Source: Acidobacteriaceae bacterium (GTDB taxonomy: Bacteria; Acidobacteriota; Terriglobia; Terriglobales; Acidobacteriaceae). Taken from it: 24,723 nucleotides of DNA. Below, in pieces: positions 15,531 through 22,944 of the stretch; positions within the stretch are counted from its first letter, which is position 1; every line of letters begins with the position of its first letter. Under the pieces are notes generated by a model. It made no database searches. It was not told the DNA's origin and saw nothing but the letters and a program-made list of their open reading frames with translations. The position numbers were made by a program, and so were the translations under genes. The DNA is taken from NCBI GenBank assembly GCA_003133425.1, contig PKXI01000322.1, positions 717 through 25,439 of the forward strand. The letters are read 5' to 3'.

Positions 15531-17455
15531 AAATCTTTCGCAATCTTGCCTTGGTTCTCTTGCTTGCCGGAATAGCAAGCGGCTCGTTCGCCGCAATAAA
15601 TAAAGATGAGTTGCCGTGGTCGCAGCGCGCCGCCAATGCGGCGATGGCGCGCTGGCCGCAGGGACATATTGATGGGCCCAACGCGAAGCCGGCCTTCAAG
15701 TATGAACTGGGCACGCTGCTCGGAGGCATCGACAATGTGTATCTGAATACGGCTGATGCGCGCTTCTACAACTACATGAAGAGCGCGGTGGACGAGTTGG
15801 TGACGGCCGATGGAGCTATTCCGACATACAAGCCAGAGGAGAACCAGCTCGATAGCATCCTGATGGGGAGACAACTGCTGCGTCTCTACGGCGTGACGCA
15901 GGACAAGCGCTATCTGACGGCGGCCACGCTGCTCTACGATCAGTTGCAGAAGCAGTCACGGACGCCCTCGGGGGGCTTCTGGCACAAGCAGCGGTATCCG
16001 AATAAGATGTGGCTCGATGGGCTCTACATGGCCGAGCCATTTTATGCAGAGTACGCGTCGATCTCGCATCAGCCGGAGAAGTTAGCGGATGTCACGCACC
16101 AGTTTGCGCTGGTTGCAGAGCACATGCGCGACGCGAAGACGGGCTTGCTGTACCACGGGTGGGACGAGTCGAAAGAGCAGCGCTGGGCCGACAAGAAGAC
16201 TGGACTCTCACCGGAGATTTGGGGCCGCGCCATGGGTTGGTACATGATGGCGCTGGTGGATACGCTGGACTACTATCCTGCGGACGACGCGGGGCGCAAG
16301 CAACTGCTTGCGATCCTCGGCGAAGAAGCCGCTGCGCTGGTACGCGTGCAGGATGCGAAGACCGGGCTCTGGTATGAGGTGCTCGACAAAGGCACCGCAA
16401 AGGGGAATTACCTTGAGTCGTCGGCATCGTGCATGTTCGTCTATGCGCTTGCTAAGGGTGTGCGACGCGGCTATCTGCCGGAACACTACATTGCGAATGC
16501 GGAGCGAGGGTACAAGGGGATTCTCGCGAAGTTCATTGAGGTTGGGCCGGGCGACGATGTGTCGGTGGCCAGCACGATGAAGGTGGGCGGACTGGGCGGC
16601 GATCCGTACCGCGATGGAACCTATGCCTACTATCTGAGTGAGAAGGTAGTTGCGAACGATCCGAAAGGCGTGGGGCCGTTCATCATGGCGGCGACCGAAA
16701 TGGAGAACGCGCAGAATGCGAAGCTGGGCCGCGGCGATACGGTGCTGATGGACGGCTGGTTCAACTCGCAGAAGAGAGCGGATGCGTTTGGCAGGCAAGT
16801 GTACTTCCATTACAAGTGGGATACACAGGATATGCCGGGGTACTCGCTGGTCGGGCGCATCTTCAGGAATTTTGGCGTGGAGACGAAGGAACTTGACGCG
16901 CGGCCTACGTTTGAGAATCTCAGCAAGGCGCAGGTTTACATGATCGTTTCGCCGGATAATCCGGACAAGAATCCTCATCCGAATTTTGCCATGGCGGAGG
17001 ATGGGGAGCAGATAGCGAAATGGGTGAAGGCAGGTGGCGTGCTCGCGATCATGGAGAACGATACTTCGTTCGCGGACCTGGACCACTTCAATGCAATCGC
17101 TGAGAAGTTTGGCATGCACTTCAACAGCGTACTGCGCAAACATGTGATCGGTACAAATTGGGAGCAGGGAAGGATCGAGCTTGATGGCACTGGGCCGATC
17201 TTTCACCATCCGCACACCATTTATGTGAAAGACGTCTGCACGATCTCGGTGAAGGCTCCCGCGGTTTCTGTGCTGAAGGAAGGCGACGACATATTCATGG
17301 CCACGGCGAAGTACGGGAAGGGAACTGTCTACGCCTTCGTCGATCCGTGGCTTTATAACGAGTACACCGACGGGCGAAAGCTACCGACAATGTACGGCAA
17401 CTATGCCGGAGGTGTGGAATTGGTTCGCTGGCTTCTCGAGCAGGTTCCACGCTGA
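15527..17455 (+). CDS. Secreted GH105 unsaturated rhamnogalacturonyl hydrolase with C-terminal Rossmann-like domain
   Basis: 642 residues from ATG 15527; the longer frame from 15500 would spoil the signal peptide MKIFRNLALVLLLAGIASGSFAA. Residues about 30-390 are a six-hairpin GH105 domain. Catalytic Asp164 is in MWLDGLYMAEPFYAEY, with GRAMGWYMMALVD (233-245) and NYLESSASCMFVYALAKG typical of YteR-like enzymes, which remove 4,5-unsaturated galacturonate from lyase products. A further 220 residues (KWDTQDMPGYSLVGRIFRNF onward) look like a Rossmann/GATase-like DUF4350-type domain, not present in minimal YteR. The product is the substrate of KduI, encoded 620 bases downstream. The start overlaps the stop of a gene remnant. 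Confidence 0.92.
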   Translation: MKIFRNLALVLLLAGIASGSFAAINKDELPWSQRAANAAMARWPQGHIDGPNAKPAFKYELGTLLGGIDNVYLNTADARFYNYMKSAVDELVTADGAIPTYKPEENQLDSILMGRQLLRLYGVTQDKRYLTAATLLYDQLQKQSRTPSGGFWHKQRYPNKMWLDGLYMAEPFYAEYASISHQPEKLADVTHQFALVAEHMRDAKTGLLYHGWDESKEQRWADKKTGLSPEIWGRAMGWYMMALVDTLDYYPADDAGRKQLLAILGEEAAALVRVQDAKTGLWYEVLDKGTAKGNYLESSASCMFVYALAKGVRRGYLPEHYIANAERGYKGILAKFIEVGPGDDVSVASTMKVGGLGGDPYRDGTYAYYLSEKVVANDPKGVGPFIMAATEMENAQNAKLGRGDTVLMDGWFNSQKRADAFGRQVYFHYKWDTQDMPGYSLVGRIFRNFGVETKELDARPTFENLSKAQVYMIVSPDNPDKNPHPNFAMAEDGEQIAKWVKAGGVLAIMENDTSFADLDHFNAIAEKFGMHFNSVLRKHVIGTNWEQGRIELDGTGPIFHHPHTIYVKDVCTISVKAPAVSVLKEGDDIFMATAKYGKGTVYAFVDPWLYNEYTDGRKLPTMYGNYAGGVELVRWLLEQVPR

Positions 17456-17483
17456 GATAGATTCCGATTTCGGGGATATTGAG

Positions 17484-17770
17484 ATGGCGGGTACGGTTCC
17501 GCCGGAGGATAACAATCTCTGCATTGCCGCGGACGGCACCGGAGATTTTTATTCGATTCAGCGGGGTGGCGGGAATGGCATCCGGGAGAGACGCATTCTC
17601 TGGATACAGCGTACTACGCGGAGTTTGATTCGACTGGGCCGGGAGCACATCCTAAGGAGCGCGATTCGCATACGCATTTTCTTACTGCGGACGAGGCCAG
17701 GCAATATGAGCCTTCGGTTTTTCTACGCGGTGCGGATGGGTGGGACCCGACGCAAGCGACCAAGAAGTAG
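17484..17770 (+). pseudogene. Collapsed CE8 pectin methylesterase pseudogene
   Basis: The first 26 codons (to 17561) end in the N-terminal pectinesterase signature LCIAADGTGDFYSIQ. After about eight bases, another frame (17570-17770) gives the family's C-terminus: REWHPGETHSLDTAYYAEFD, STGPGA, then FLTADEARQYEPSVFLRGAD, GWDPT and a stop. REW is what would follow LGRPW in a full enzyme. About 200 residues of the catalytic beta-helix are therefore missing, including the glutamine and both active Asp, and the two ends are out of frame. No signal peptide remains. It lies directly after the GH105 gene, where a working methylesterase would fit a pectin operon. Confidence 0.75.
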
Positions 17771-18077
17771 GGCGGGGCTTCCGGAGCAGTAGAATGGTAG
17801 GGGACTTCTGATTGCCTGATTGCGCGCTGGGCGATTGAATGGTGGTATCCCAACCTTTCGCCAAAGGAACGAAACGCAGGTCCTTCGACTTCGCTGCGCT
17901 TCGCTCAGGATGACGGAAAGGATGGGGCACGGGGCTTATTCTCCAAATCCCAGGTGTCATCCGCCGCGGCGGACGAAACCGGGGACACCCATTCTTAATG
18001 CGAGAACGAACAATAAGAGATCAGGGCCCGCGTCGAAGAAGAGAGACGTGGGACGTTGAAAGTGAAGGGGAGAAGAG
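17771..18077. other. Intergenic region between CE8 remnant and kduI
   Basis: 307 bases without a gene. It holds REP-like copy D (17844-17931) and the kduI ribosome site (ggggagaag, directly before ATG 18078). A small gc-rich inverted word, ccgccgcggcgg, lies near 17961-17972. No clear promoter box could be assigned. Confidence 0.5.
17844..17931. repeat. REP-like hairpin repeat, copy D, with nested insertion
   Basis: The ends gtatcccaa and ggaaaggatggggcac match the other copies. The loop is enlarged by a segment of about 37 bases containing ccttcgacttcgctgcgctt and cgctcaggatgac, itself internally repetitive. One palindromic repeat therefore appears nested in another. Confidence 0.6.
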
Positions 18078-18908
18078 ATGAAGACGGTAATGATGGCTGA
18101 TCCGGTGCGGTATCCGCGTATGACGACCGGGGAAATTCGCGAGACATTTTTGCTGAATGGGCTCTGCGAACCGGGCAAGCTGCATGTGAACTACGTGGAC
18201 CTTGATCGTACTGTGGTTGGATTTGCGGCTCCAACAGAGAGCGCGCTGACGCTGCCGACGTATCCGGAGCTGCGAGCGGAATATTTTCTGGAGCGGCGCG
18301 AAATTGGCGTGCTGAATGTGGGCGGGGCAGGCACAGTGAGCGTTGAGGGGAAGAGCTACGAGCTGAACAACCTGGATGCGCTGTACGTTGGCAAGGGCAA
18401 CAAGCAGGTGAGCTTTGCTTCGAAGGACAAGGCAACGCCAGCGGTCTATTACCTGCTGAGCTATCCGGCACACACGGAGTTCCCGGTGACCGTGGTGAGG
18501 AAGGCAGAGGCCAATCCGACCGAACTGGGCTCGGTGGAGACCTGCAACAAGCGGACGATCTGCAAGTACATCTTTCTGCAGGGCGCGCGGAGCTGCCAAC
18601 TTGTGATGGGCGTGACGCACCTGGCTGCGGGGAGTAACTGGAACACGATGCCTCCGCACACGCATATGCGGCGCTCGGAGGTCTACATGTACTTCAACGT
18701 TGCTGAGGATGCGCGGGTAGTGCACCTGATGGGGCCGCCGGATGAGACGCGGCACATTGTGATGGCCGACAAGGAAGTAGTGGTGTCTCCGGGCTGGTCG
18801 ATTCATGCGGGTGTGGGGACGCGGGCTTACAGCTTTGTGTGGGGGATGGGCGGCGAGAACCAGGATTACGCGGACATGGATCCGGCGCCGGTTCAGAGCC
18901 TTCGGTAA
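18078..18908 (+). CDS. kduI: 5-dehydro-4-deoxy-D-glucuronate isomerase
   Basis: 276 residues, full length for KduI, a cytosolic zinc cupin. It isomerises 4-deoxy-L-threo-5-hexosulose uronate, the product from unsaturated uronates, to 2,5-diketo-3-deoxygluconate, the KduD substrate. Zinc ligands are His194, His196 and Glu201 in PPHTHMRRSEVYMYF, and His243 in SPGWSIHAGVG, at the spacing of the E. coli enzyme. The start has ggggagaag immediately upstream. It follows the GH105 gene and CE8 remnant on the same strand, so its substrate would come from GH105. No kduD neighbours it; the SDR gene at 6536-7312 is the candidate partner. Confidence 0.96.
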   Translation: MKTVMMADPVRYPRMTTGEIRETFLLNGLCEPGKLHVNYVDLDRTVVGFAAPTESALTLPTYPELRAEYFLERREIGVLNVGGAGTVSVEGKSYELNNLDALYVGKGNKQVSFASKDKATPAVYYLLSYPAHTEFPVTVVRKAEANPTELGSVETCNKRTICKYIFLQGARSCQLVMGVTHLAAGSNWNTMPPHTHMRRSEVYMYFNVAEDARVVHLMGPPDETRHIVMADKEVVVSPGWSIHAGVGTRAYSFVWGMGGENQDYADMDPAPVQSLR

Positions 18909-19321
18909 GCGCGTTGATGGTTGAAAACAGGGAAGTAATGTTTGCCTGCGAGGTGCGTGTTTAGCGGGAAATGTTCGCTTATAGGGTTGCGCAGGGCGTG
19001 CAAAGGTTGGTCTATAGGGTTGCACTTTTTTGAGCACTTAACCTTTCGAGCAGCCCCAGGGCACGAATGGGTTGCTTGAAAGGTTCTGAAAAGCGGGCAT
19101 GGGTTGTACATAATTACCTGAAAAGTGCGTTATTTGTGGTTTTTTGAGGCAAATAACGTGCATTTACGCGTGAATTAGGGTGTTTTTCTGCGTTATTCCT
19201 GACTGTATGTGCGTAGAAGAACGGCTTGGTGTTCCGGTTCCTTTTTTACAGTTGCGGGCACGAAGTTTAGGCATGGGGCAAGAGACACGACTGCGAGTTT
19301 CTGGATGAAGGGAGTAGTGCG
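18909..19321. other. Intergenic region with dispersed element, no gene
   Basis: 413 bases, more AT-rich than the neighbours. It carries a direct repeat tatagggttgc (18980-18990 and 19013-19023, 33 bases apart) and the dispersed element at 19040-19210. Antisense open frames here have no family signature. The cupin gene's ribosome site (gaagggag) is at the right edge. Confidence 0.55.
19040..19210. repeat. Dispersed palindromic element, copy 2
   Basis: Arms aacctttcgagca (19040-19052) and tgcttgaaaggtt (19073-19085) pair at 12 of 13 positions. The order of words after the hairpin (ggttc, gggttgt, tacc, ttcctgactgt) matches the copy at 1-215. The loop here has cccca/tggg where copy 1 has ccaaatc/gatttgg, so the loop stem is kept while its sequence changes. 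Confidence 0.6.
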
Positions 19322-19792
19322 ATGAAGATTGCGATGGCATTGGTAGCAGCGCTGGCGCTGGGTGCTCCGGCGGCAACTCTCACGGGAGACAAGGCGCTGG
19401 TGATTTCGGCGCAGGATGTGAAGGCGCAAATGGCGGACCTGGTGCCGCAGGCGAAACCTACAGGGAGCGCGGGGCCGATCATTGCGACGTATGGCAATCT
19501 CGGACTGATGCTCTCAGTGCGCACGGCAAGCGGCGTGGGAGAACTGCATCAGCGCTTTGACGATTTGATGATCGTTGAAGAGGGAACCGCGACTCTGGTT
19601 ACGGGCGGGTCGCTTGTGGATCCGAAGACGGGGGACAACGGGGAGATTCGCGGCACGAGCGTGCAGGGCGGGACCTCGAAGACGATTGGCGTGGGGGATG
19701 TGGTGATTGTTCCGGCGGGTGTGCCGCATCAGATTCTGCTGGCGCCGGGGATGGTTTACAAGTCGATGGTGGCGAAGATCAAGGAGTCGTAG
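19322..19792 (+). CDS. Secreted single-domain cupin protein
   Basis: 156 residues with a short signal peptide (MKIAMALVAALALGAPAATL). The rest is one cupin barrel. The first motif is ELHQRFDDLMIVEEG with His76 and Glu87 and an Asp where the second His is usual. The second motif is GDVVIVPAGVPHQ with His136. A metal site of His, acidic residue(s) and His is possible. It could be an isomerase-like or sugar-binding cupin acting outside the cytoplasm; no substrate can be named. It is followed by a strong terminator and appears to be a single-gene unit. Confidence 0.8.
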   Translation: MKIAMALVAALALGAPAATLTGDKALVISAQDVKAQMADLVPQAKPTGSAGPIIATYGNLGLMLSVRTASGVGELHQRFDDLMIVEEGTATLVTGGSLVDPKTGDNGEIRGTSVQGGTSKTIGVGDVVIVPAGVPHQILLAPGMVYKSMVAKIKES

Positions 19793-19813
19793 AAGTGGTC
19801 TTTCACAAACACG

Positions 19814-19849
19814 AAAGGCCAGGTTCCCGCTTGGGGAGCCTGGCCTTTT
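19814..19849. terminator. Rho-independent terminator after cupin gene
   Basis: Hairpin aaaggccagg...cctggccttt with an inner tccc/ggga extension and a T-rich exit (ttttcgtttt). It is nearly identical to the hairpin at 24607-24642. Confidence 0.85.
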
Positions 19850-19867
19850 CGTTTTGGATAAGTGCCG

Positions 19868-19925
19868 AGCTGGATCGTATAGGTGGAGGAGGAGTCGCGT
19901 CCGGTTCCCTCTATGGTGAAGAAAA
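19868..19925 (-). pseudogene. Decayed copy of the tail of the right-edge gene
   Basis: Read on the minus strand this gives TGRDSSSTYTI, close to GGRVSSSTYTV at the end of the partial gene at 24663-24723. The distance from the terminator hairpin to the shared tataggtg/tgtaggtg word is 29 bases in both places. The TAA stop has become CAG here. It overlaps the region just before the aspartic protease gene. Confidence 0.35.
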
Positions 19926-19951
19926 GTTCCAAGGCGATTGATGGGAGCACG

Positions 19952-20947
19952 ATGAAGACACGCTTCCGCACATTTTGGCCGTTGCTTTTGGTGGCTACGT
20001 TGGCGGCGACTTGCGTGGCGGGTGCGCAGAGTTGCGTGCCGGCTGCGACCGCGCCGCTTGTGCTCCCGATGGAGAGTGTCAACGGGCACCTGGTCGTCGA
20101 GCTGGAGGAACGTACGCTGGGCAAGCTGCGGCTGGTGGTGGATACGGGAGCGGAGAAGACGCTGCTGTCAACACGGGCGGCTGGGAAGGCGAAGGTGGAC
20201 CGGCATTTTACCGACCGGTTCTATTCGTTCTACGGATTCGGGCAGGAGAAGAAGGCCAGTCTGGCAGGGCATACGAGTCTGGAACTGCGGTTGGGCGAGA
20301 GGTCGCTAGCAACGGTGGAGGCGCTGGTGCTCGACGCCAACAATATGGATGTAGGCGTGCAGCCGGCACCGGATGGGATTCTGGGGTGGGACTTTTTTCA
20401 ACACCTGTGCGTGCGGCTGGACAGCAAAAGGCAGCGGATGACGATTGGCGCGGCGGACCAGTGCGCGACGAAGGAAGAGGGGTTCGACACGCCGCCGGTG
20501 GAATGGATGAAAGAGGGGCTGCTGCTACCGGTGACGGTGGCGCTGGCCAATCAACACACGATGAAGCTGAAGCTGCATTTGGATACGGGCAGCGACAGTA
20601 TCCAGCTGAATCCGCGGCTTAGGGGTGAACTGGGGCTTGAGCAAAAGCCACAGGGAGAATCGCAGAATCAGAGTAGGGGCGTGAACGGCTCCTATGCCTG
20701 GGACGTGGCGTACGCCACGTCGATTGAGGCCGACGGTGGGCACCCGAGGCTTGAGGGCAAGCTTCCGCTGGTGGTTCCGCGTTCCGGGGCCTACTCGCGG
20801 CCCAGCAGGCTGTTCAGCGGGCGGGACGAGGCGCTGCTGTTTCGGGATGGTGTGGTGGGCAACAATGTGCTGAGCCAGTACGAGCTGATCTTTGATCCGG
20901 CACAGAAGAAGTTGTATGCGCGGGCGTATAGTTTTGTGGCGAAGTAG
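19952..20947 (+). CDS. Secreted two-lobed retropepsin-like aspartic protease homologue
   Basis: 331 residues from ATG 19952 (gatgggag upstream; a longer frame reaches 19883 but hides the signal peptide). MKTRFRTFWPLLLVATLAATCVAGAQS is a Sec signal. Two similar lobes follow, each with an aspartic-protease hallmark: VVDTGAEKTLLS (Asp64) with DGILGWDFF, then HLDTGSDSIQL (Asp211) with GVVGNNVLSQYELIFD. This is the pattern of a duplicated retropepsin fold in one chain, so an intramolecular dimer with both Asp can be expected. Bacterial members are mostly uncharacterised; the substrate is unknown. Repeats fill the gap after it. Confidence 0.82.
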   Translation: MKTRFRTFWPLLLVATLAATCVAGAQSCVPAATAPLVLPMESVNGHLVVELEERTLGKLRLVVDTGAEKTLLSTRAAGKAKVDRHFTDRFYSFYGFGQEKKASLAGHTSLELRLGERSLATVEALVLDANNMDVGVQPAPDGILGWDFFQHLCVRLDSKRQRMTIGAADQCATKEEGFDTPPVEWMKEGLLLPVTVALANQHTMKLKLHLDTGSDSIQLNPRLRGELGLEQKPQGESQNQSRGVNGSYAWDVAYATSIEADGGHPRLEGKLPLVVPRSGAYSRPSRLFSGRDEALLFRDGVVGNNVLSQYELIFDPAQKKLYARAYSFVAK

Positions 20948-21373
20948 GGGTAGCTTCCAGCTGGTTTGTTCGGTGGTTGGGGGATTACTGGCGGTGGGAG
21001 ATTGGGTGCGGGTCTTGAGACCCGCACTACAGCCGGGCTGGAGCCCGGCGCTACTGATCGACGGTGAGCCGGGCGCTACTGGTGCTGTTGACCAGGTGTG
21101 ACTTGGACTGCCGCGGATTGAGGACTGTCTGGTTGTCGATCGAATAGGGTATCCTTGCAGGGATTCCAAATCGACCTGTCTGGAAATGCGCAATTCGACC
21201 GATTTAGACCAAGAGACGGTTGAGGGATCAAAAGATTTGCTCTTCGAGGAAAATCGATTTTCTGAACTACAATCACCGTTGCGAGAGAATGACGACTGTC
21301 CTCTCACTCTTGCGCCTAGATAACTTGATCTGAAGGTTGCATCTTCAGTCCAGCCGGAACTCTTAGGAACTGT
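20948..21373. other. Intergenic region before xylE with hairpin repeats
   Basis: 426 bases without a gene. The left third holds palindromic units (21006-21079), which may also end transcription of the protease gene. The right 260 bases, before the symporter ATG, have no repeat or obvious operator that I can support. Aggaa sits just before ATG 21374. Confidence 0.5.
21006..21079. repeat. Two different hairpin repeats in tandem
   Basis: gtgcgggtct-tg-agacccgcac (21006-21027, perfect 10-bp stem) is followed by gccgggct-gg-agcccggc (21032-21049, perfect 8-bp stem) and gctac. A partial second copy of the latter, gagccgggcgctac, ends at 21079. Confidence 0.75.
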
Positions 21374-22816
21374 ATGTCACGATTGAATCCATACGTTGTT
21401 CTGCTCACGCTGATTGCTACGCTGGGCGGATTGCTTTTTGGATATGACACGGCCGTGATCAACGGCGCGGTGGGCAGTCTGAAGGCTTATTTCATCGATC
21501 CGCGCTTTGCGGATTTGGCCAACCCGGCACAGGCCAATGCCGCGAATTCGCTGCTCGGGTTTGTGGTTTCGAGCGCGCTGATCGGTTGCATCATGGGCGG
21601 AATCTCCGGCGGCTGGGTCAGCACCAACATCGGGCGCAAGCGCGGATTGGTGATTGCCGCCGTGCTTTTCCTGCTCTCAGCGTTGGGCGCAGCGGCGCCG
21701 GAGTTTCCCTTTGCTCCCATCGGCCACGGCGGACCGGGCTACATGGTGAATTTTGTTATTTACCGCATCCTTGGCGGGATTGGTGTTGGGCTGGCTTCGA
21801 TGTTGTCGCCAATGTATATCGCTGAGATTGCGCCGCCCAAGGTGAGGGGAAACCTGGTGGCGTGGAACCAGTTCGCCATTATCTTCGGCATGCTGGTGAT
21901 TTACTTTGTCAACTTTGGAATTTCAAAAACGGGGAGCGGCGATGCGTGGCTGAATACCATTGGCTGGCGCTACATGTTCCTCTCCGGCGTAATTCCCGCG
22001 GGCCTGTTCCTGGTGCTGCTGCTCTTGGTGCCGGAGACTCCGCGCTTCCTGATGCTGAAGGGAAATGAGAGTGCCGCGCGCGCGGTGCTGACCAAACTGG
22101 TGACGCCGGAAGAACGCGAGCAGGAACTTTCTGAAATTCGTGCCTCGCTGAGCGAGCATCACTCCGGCAAGATGTTTTCGTATGGCGCACTGCTGATTTT
22201 CATCGGCATCACGGTGTCGGTGTTCCAACAATTTGTGGGCATCAACGTGGTGCTCTATTATGCGACGGATATTTTCAAAGGCATGGGCATGTCCACCAAT
22301 GCCTCACTGATGCAAACGATTATTGTGGGCGCGGTTAACCTTATCTTCACCGTTGTTGCCGTTCTGAGCGTGGATCATTTCGGCCGGAAGCCGCTGCAAA
22401 TCATCGGAGCGCTGGTGATGGCGGTGAGCATGATTTCGTTGGGCGTTGACTTTTGGCTCGGCGGCCAGGGCATGGTTGCGCTGGTATGCATGCTGGTGTA
22501 CACCGCGGGTTTTGCTGTTTCGTGGGGGCCGGTGACCTGGGTGCTGCTGAGCGAGATTTTCCCGAATCAGATTCGCGGCAAGGCGATGGCGGTGGCGGTG
22601 GCGGCGCAGTGGATCGCCAATTATCTGGTGAGTTGGTCATTCCCCATTCTCGATGACAATCCATACCTGGTGGCGCACTTCAAGCATGGGTTTGCTTATT
22701 GGATCTATGGGGTGATGAGCGTGCTGGCTGCTTTATTTATGTGGAGATTTGTCCCGGAGACAAAGGGGCGGACGCTGGAGCAGATGGAAGGGTTGTGGAG
22801 GAAGAAGTCGGCTTAG
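21374..22816 (+). CDS. xylE: Sugar-porter MFS symporter, XylE type
   Basis: 480 residues, about 12 membrane segments, very close in sequence to E. coli D-xylose:H+ symporter XylE. Shared landmarks include ATLGGLLFGYDTAVI with the proton-coupling Asp, AANSLLGFVVSSALIGC, YRILGGIGVGLASMLSPMYIAE, WNQFAIIFG, FQQFVGINVVLYYA, VDHFGRKPLQIIGAL, WGPVTWVLLSEIFPNQIRGK and VPETKGRTLE. The sugar-contacting Gln and Trp residues lie in these stretches. It would import a pentose or hexose with a proton across the inner membrane. The neighbouring GH30 enzyme could release its substrate, but the two genes converge and are not one operon. Confidence 0.93.
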   Translation: MSRLNPYVVLLTLIATLGGLLFGYDTAVINGAVGSLKAYFIDPRFADLANPAQANAANSLLGFVVSSALIGCIMGGISGGWVSTNIGRKRGLVIAAVLFLLSALGAAAPEFPFAPIGHGGPGYMVNFVIYRILGGIGVGLASMLSPMYIAEIAPPKVRGNLVAWNQFAIIFGMLVIYFVNFGISKTGSGDAWLNTIGWRYMFLSGVIPAGLFLVLLLLVPETPRFLMLKGNESAARAVLTKLVTPEEREQELSEIRASLSEHHSGKMFSYGALLIFIGITVSVFQQFVGINVVLYYATDIFKGMGMSTNASLMQTIIVGAVNLIFTVVAVLSVDHFGRKPLQIIGALVMAVSMISLGVDFWLGGQGMVALVCMLVYTAGFAVSWGPVTWVLLSEIFPNQIRGKAMAVAVAAQWIANYLVSWSFPILDDNPYLVAHFKHGFAYWIYGVMSVLAALFMWRFVPETKGRTLEQMEGLWRKKSA

Positions 22817-22860
22817 TCAGCTAGTCAGCGGGGCAGCCGGTTGGCGGGGATGGATTCGTG

Positions 22861-22902
22861 GTATCCCACCCATGAATCAAAAAGCGATTCATGGATGGGG
22901 CA
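22861..22902. repeat. REP-like hairpin repeat, copy C
   Basis: Left end gtatcccaccc, perfect inner stem catgaatc/gattcatg, right end ggatggggca. It lies between the convergent xylE and GH30 genes, in the 128-base gap, and could serve as a shared transcript end. Confidence 0.75.
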
Positions 22903-22944
22903 GGCGGCACTTGGAATTTGAATGTGCCCACCCGGCGCACGGTG

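Noticed and set aside
19756..20124. 122-codon minus-strand frame
   Set aside because: Overlaps the terminator and the start of the protease gene. Only about 20 codons of it resemble the right-edge gene tail, so it was reported as a remnant, not a gene.
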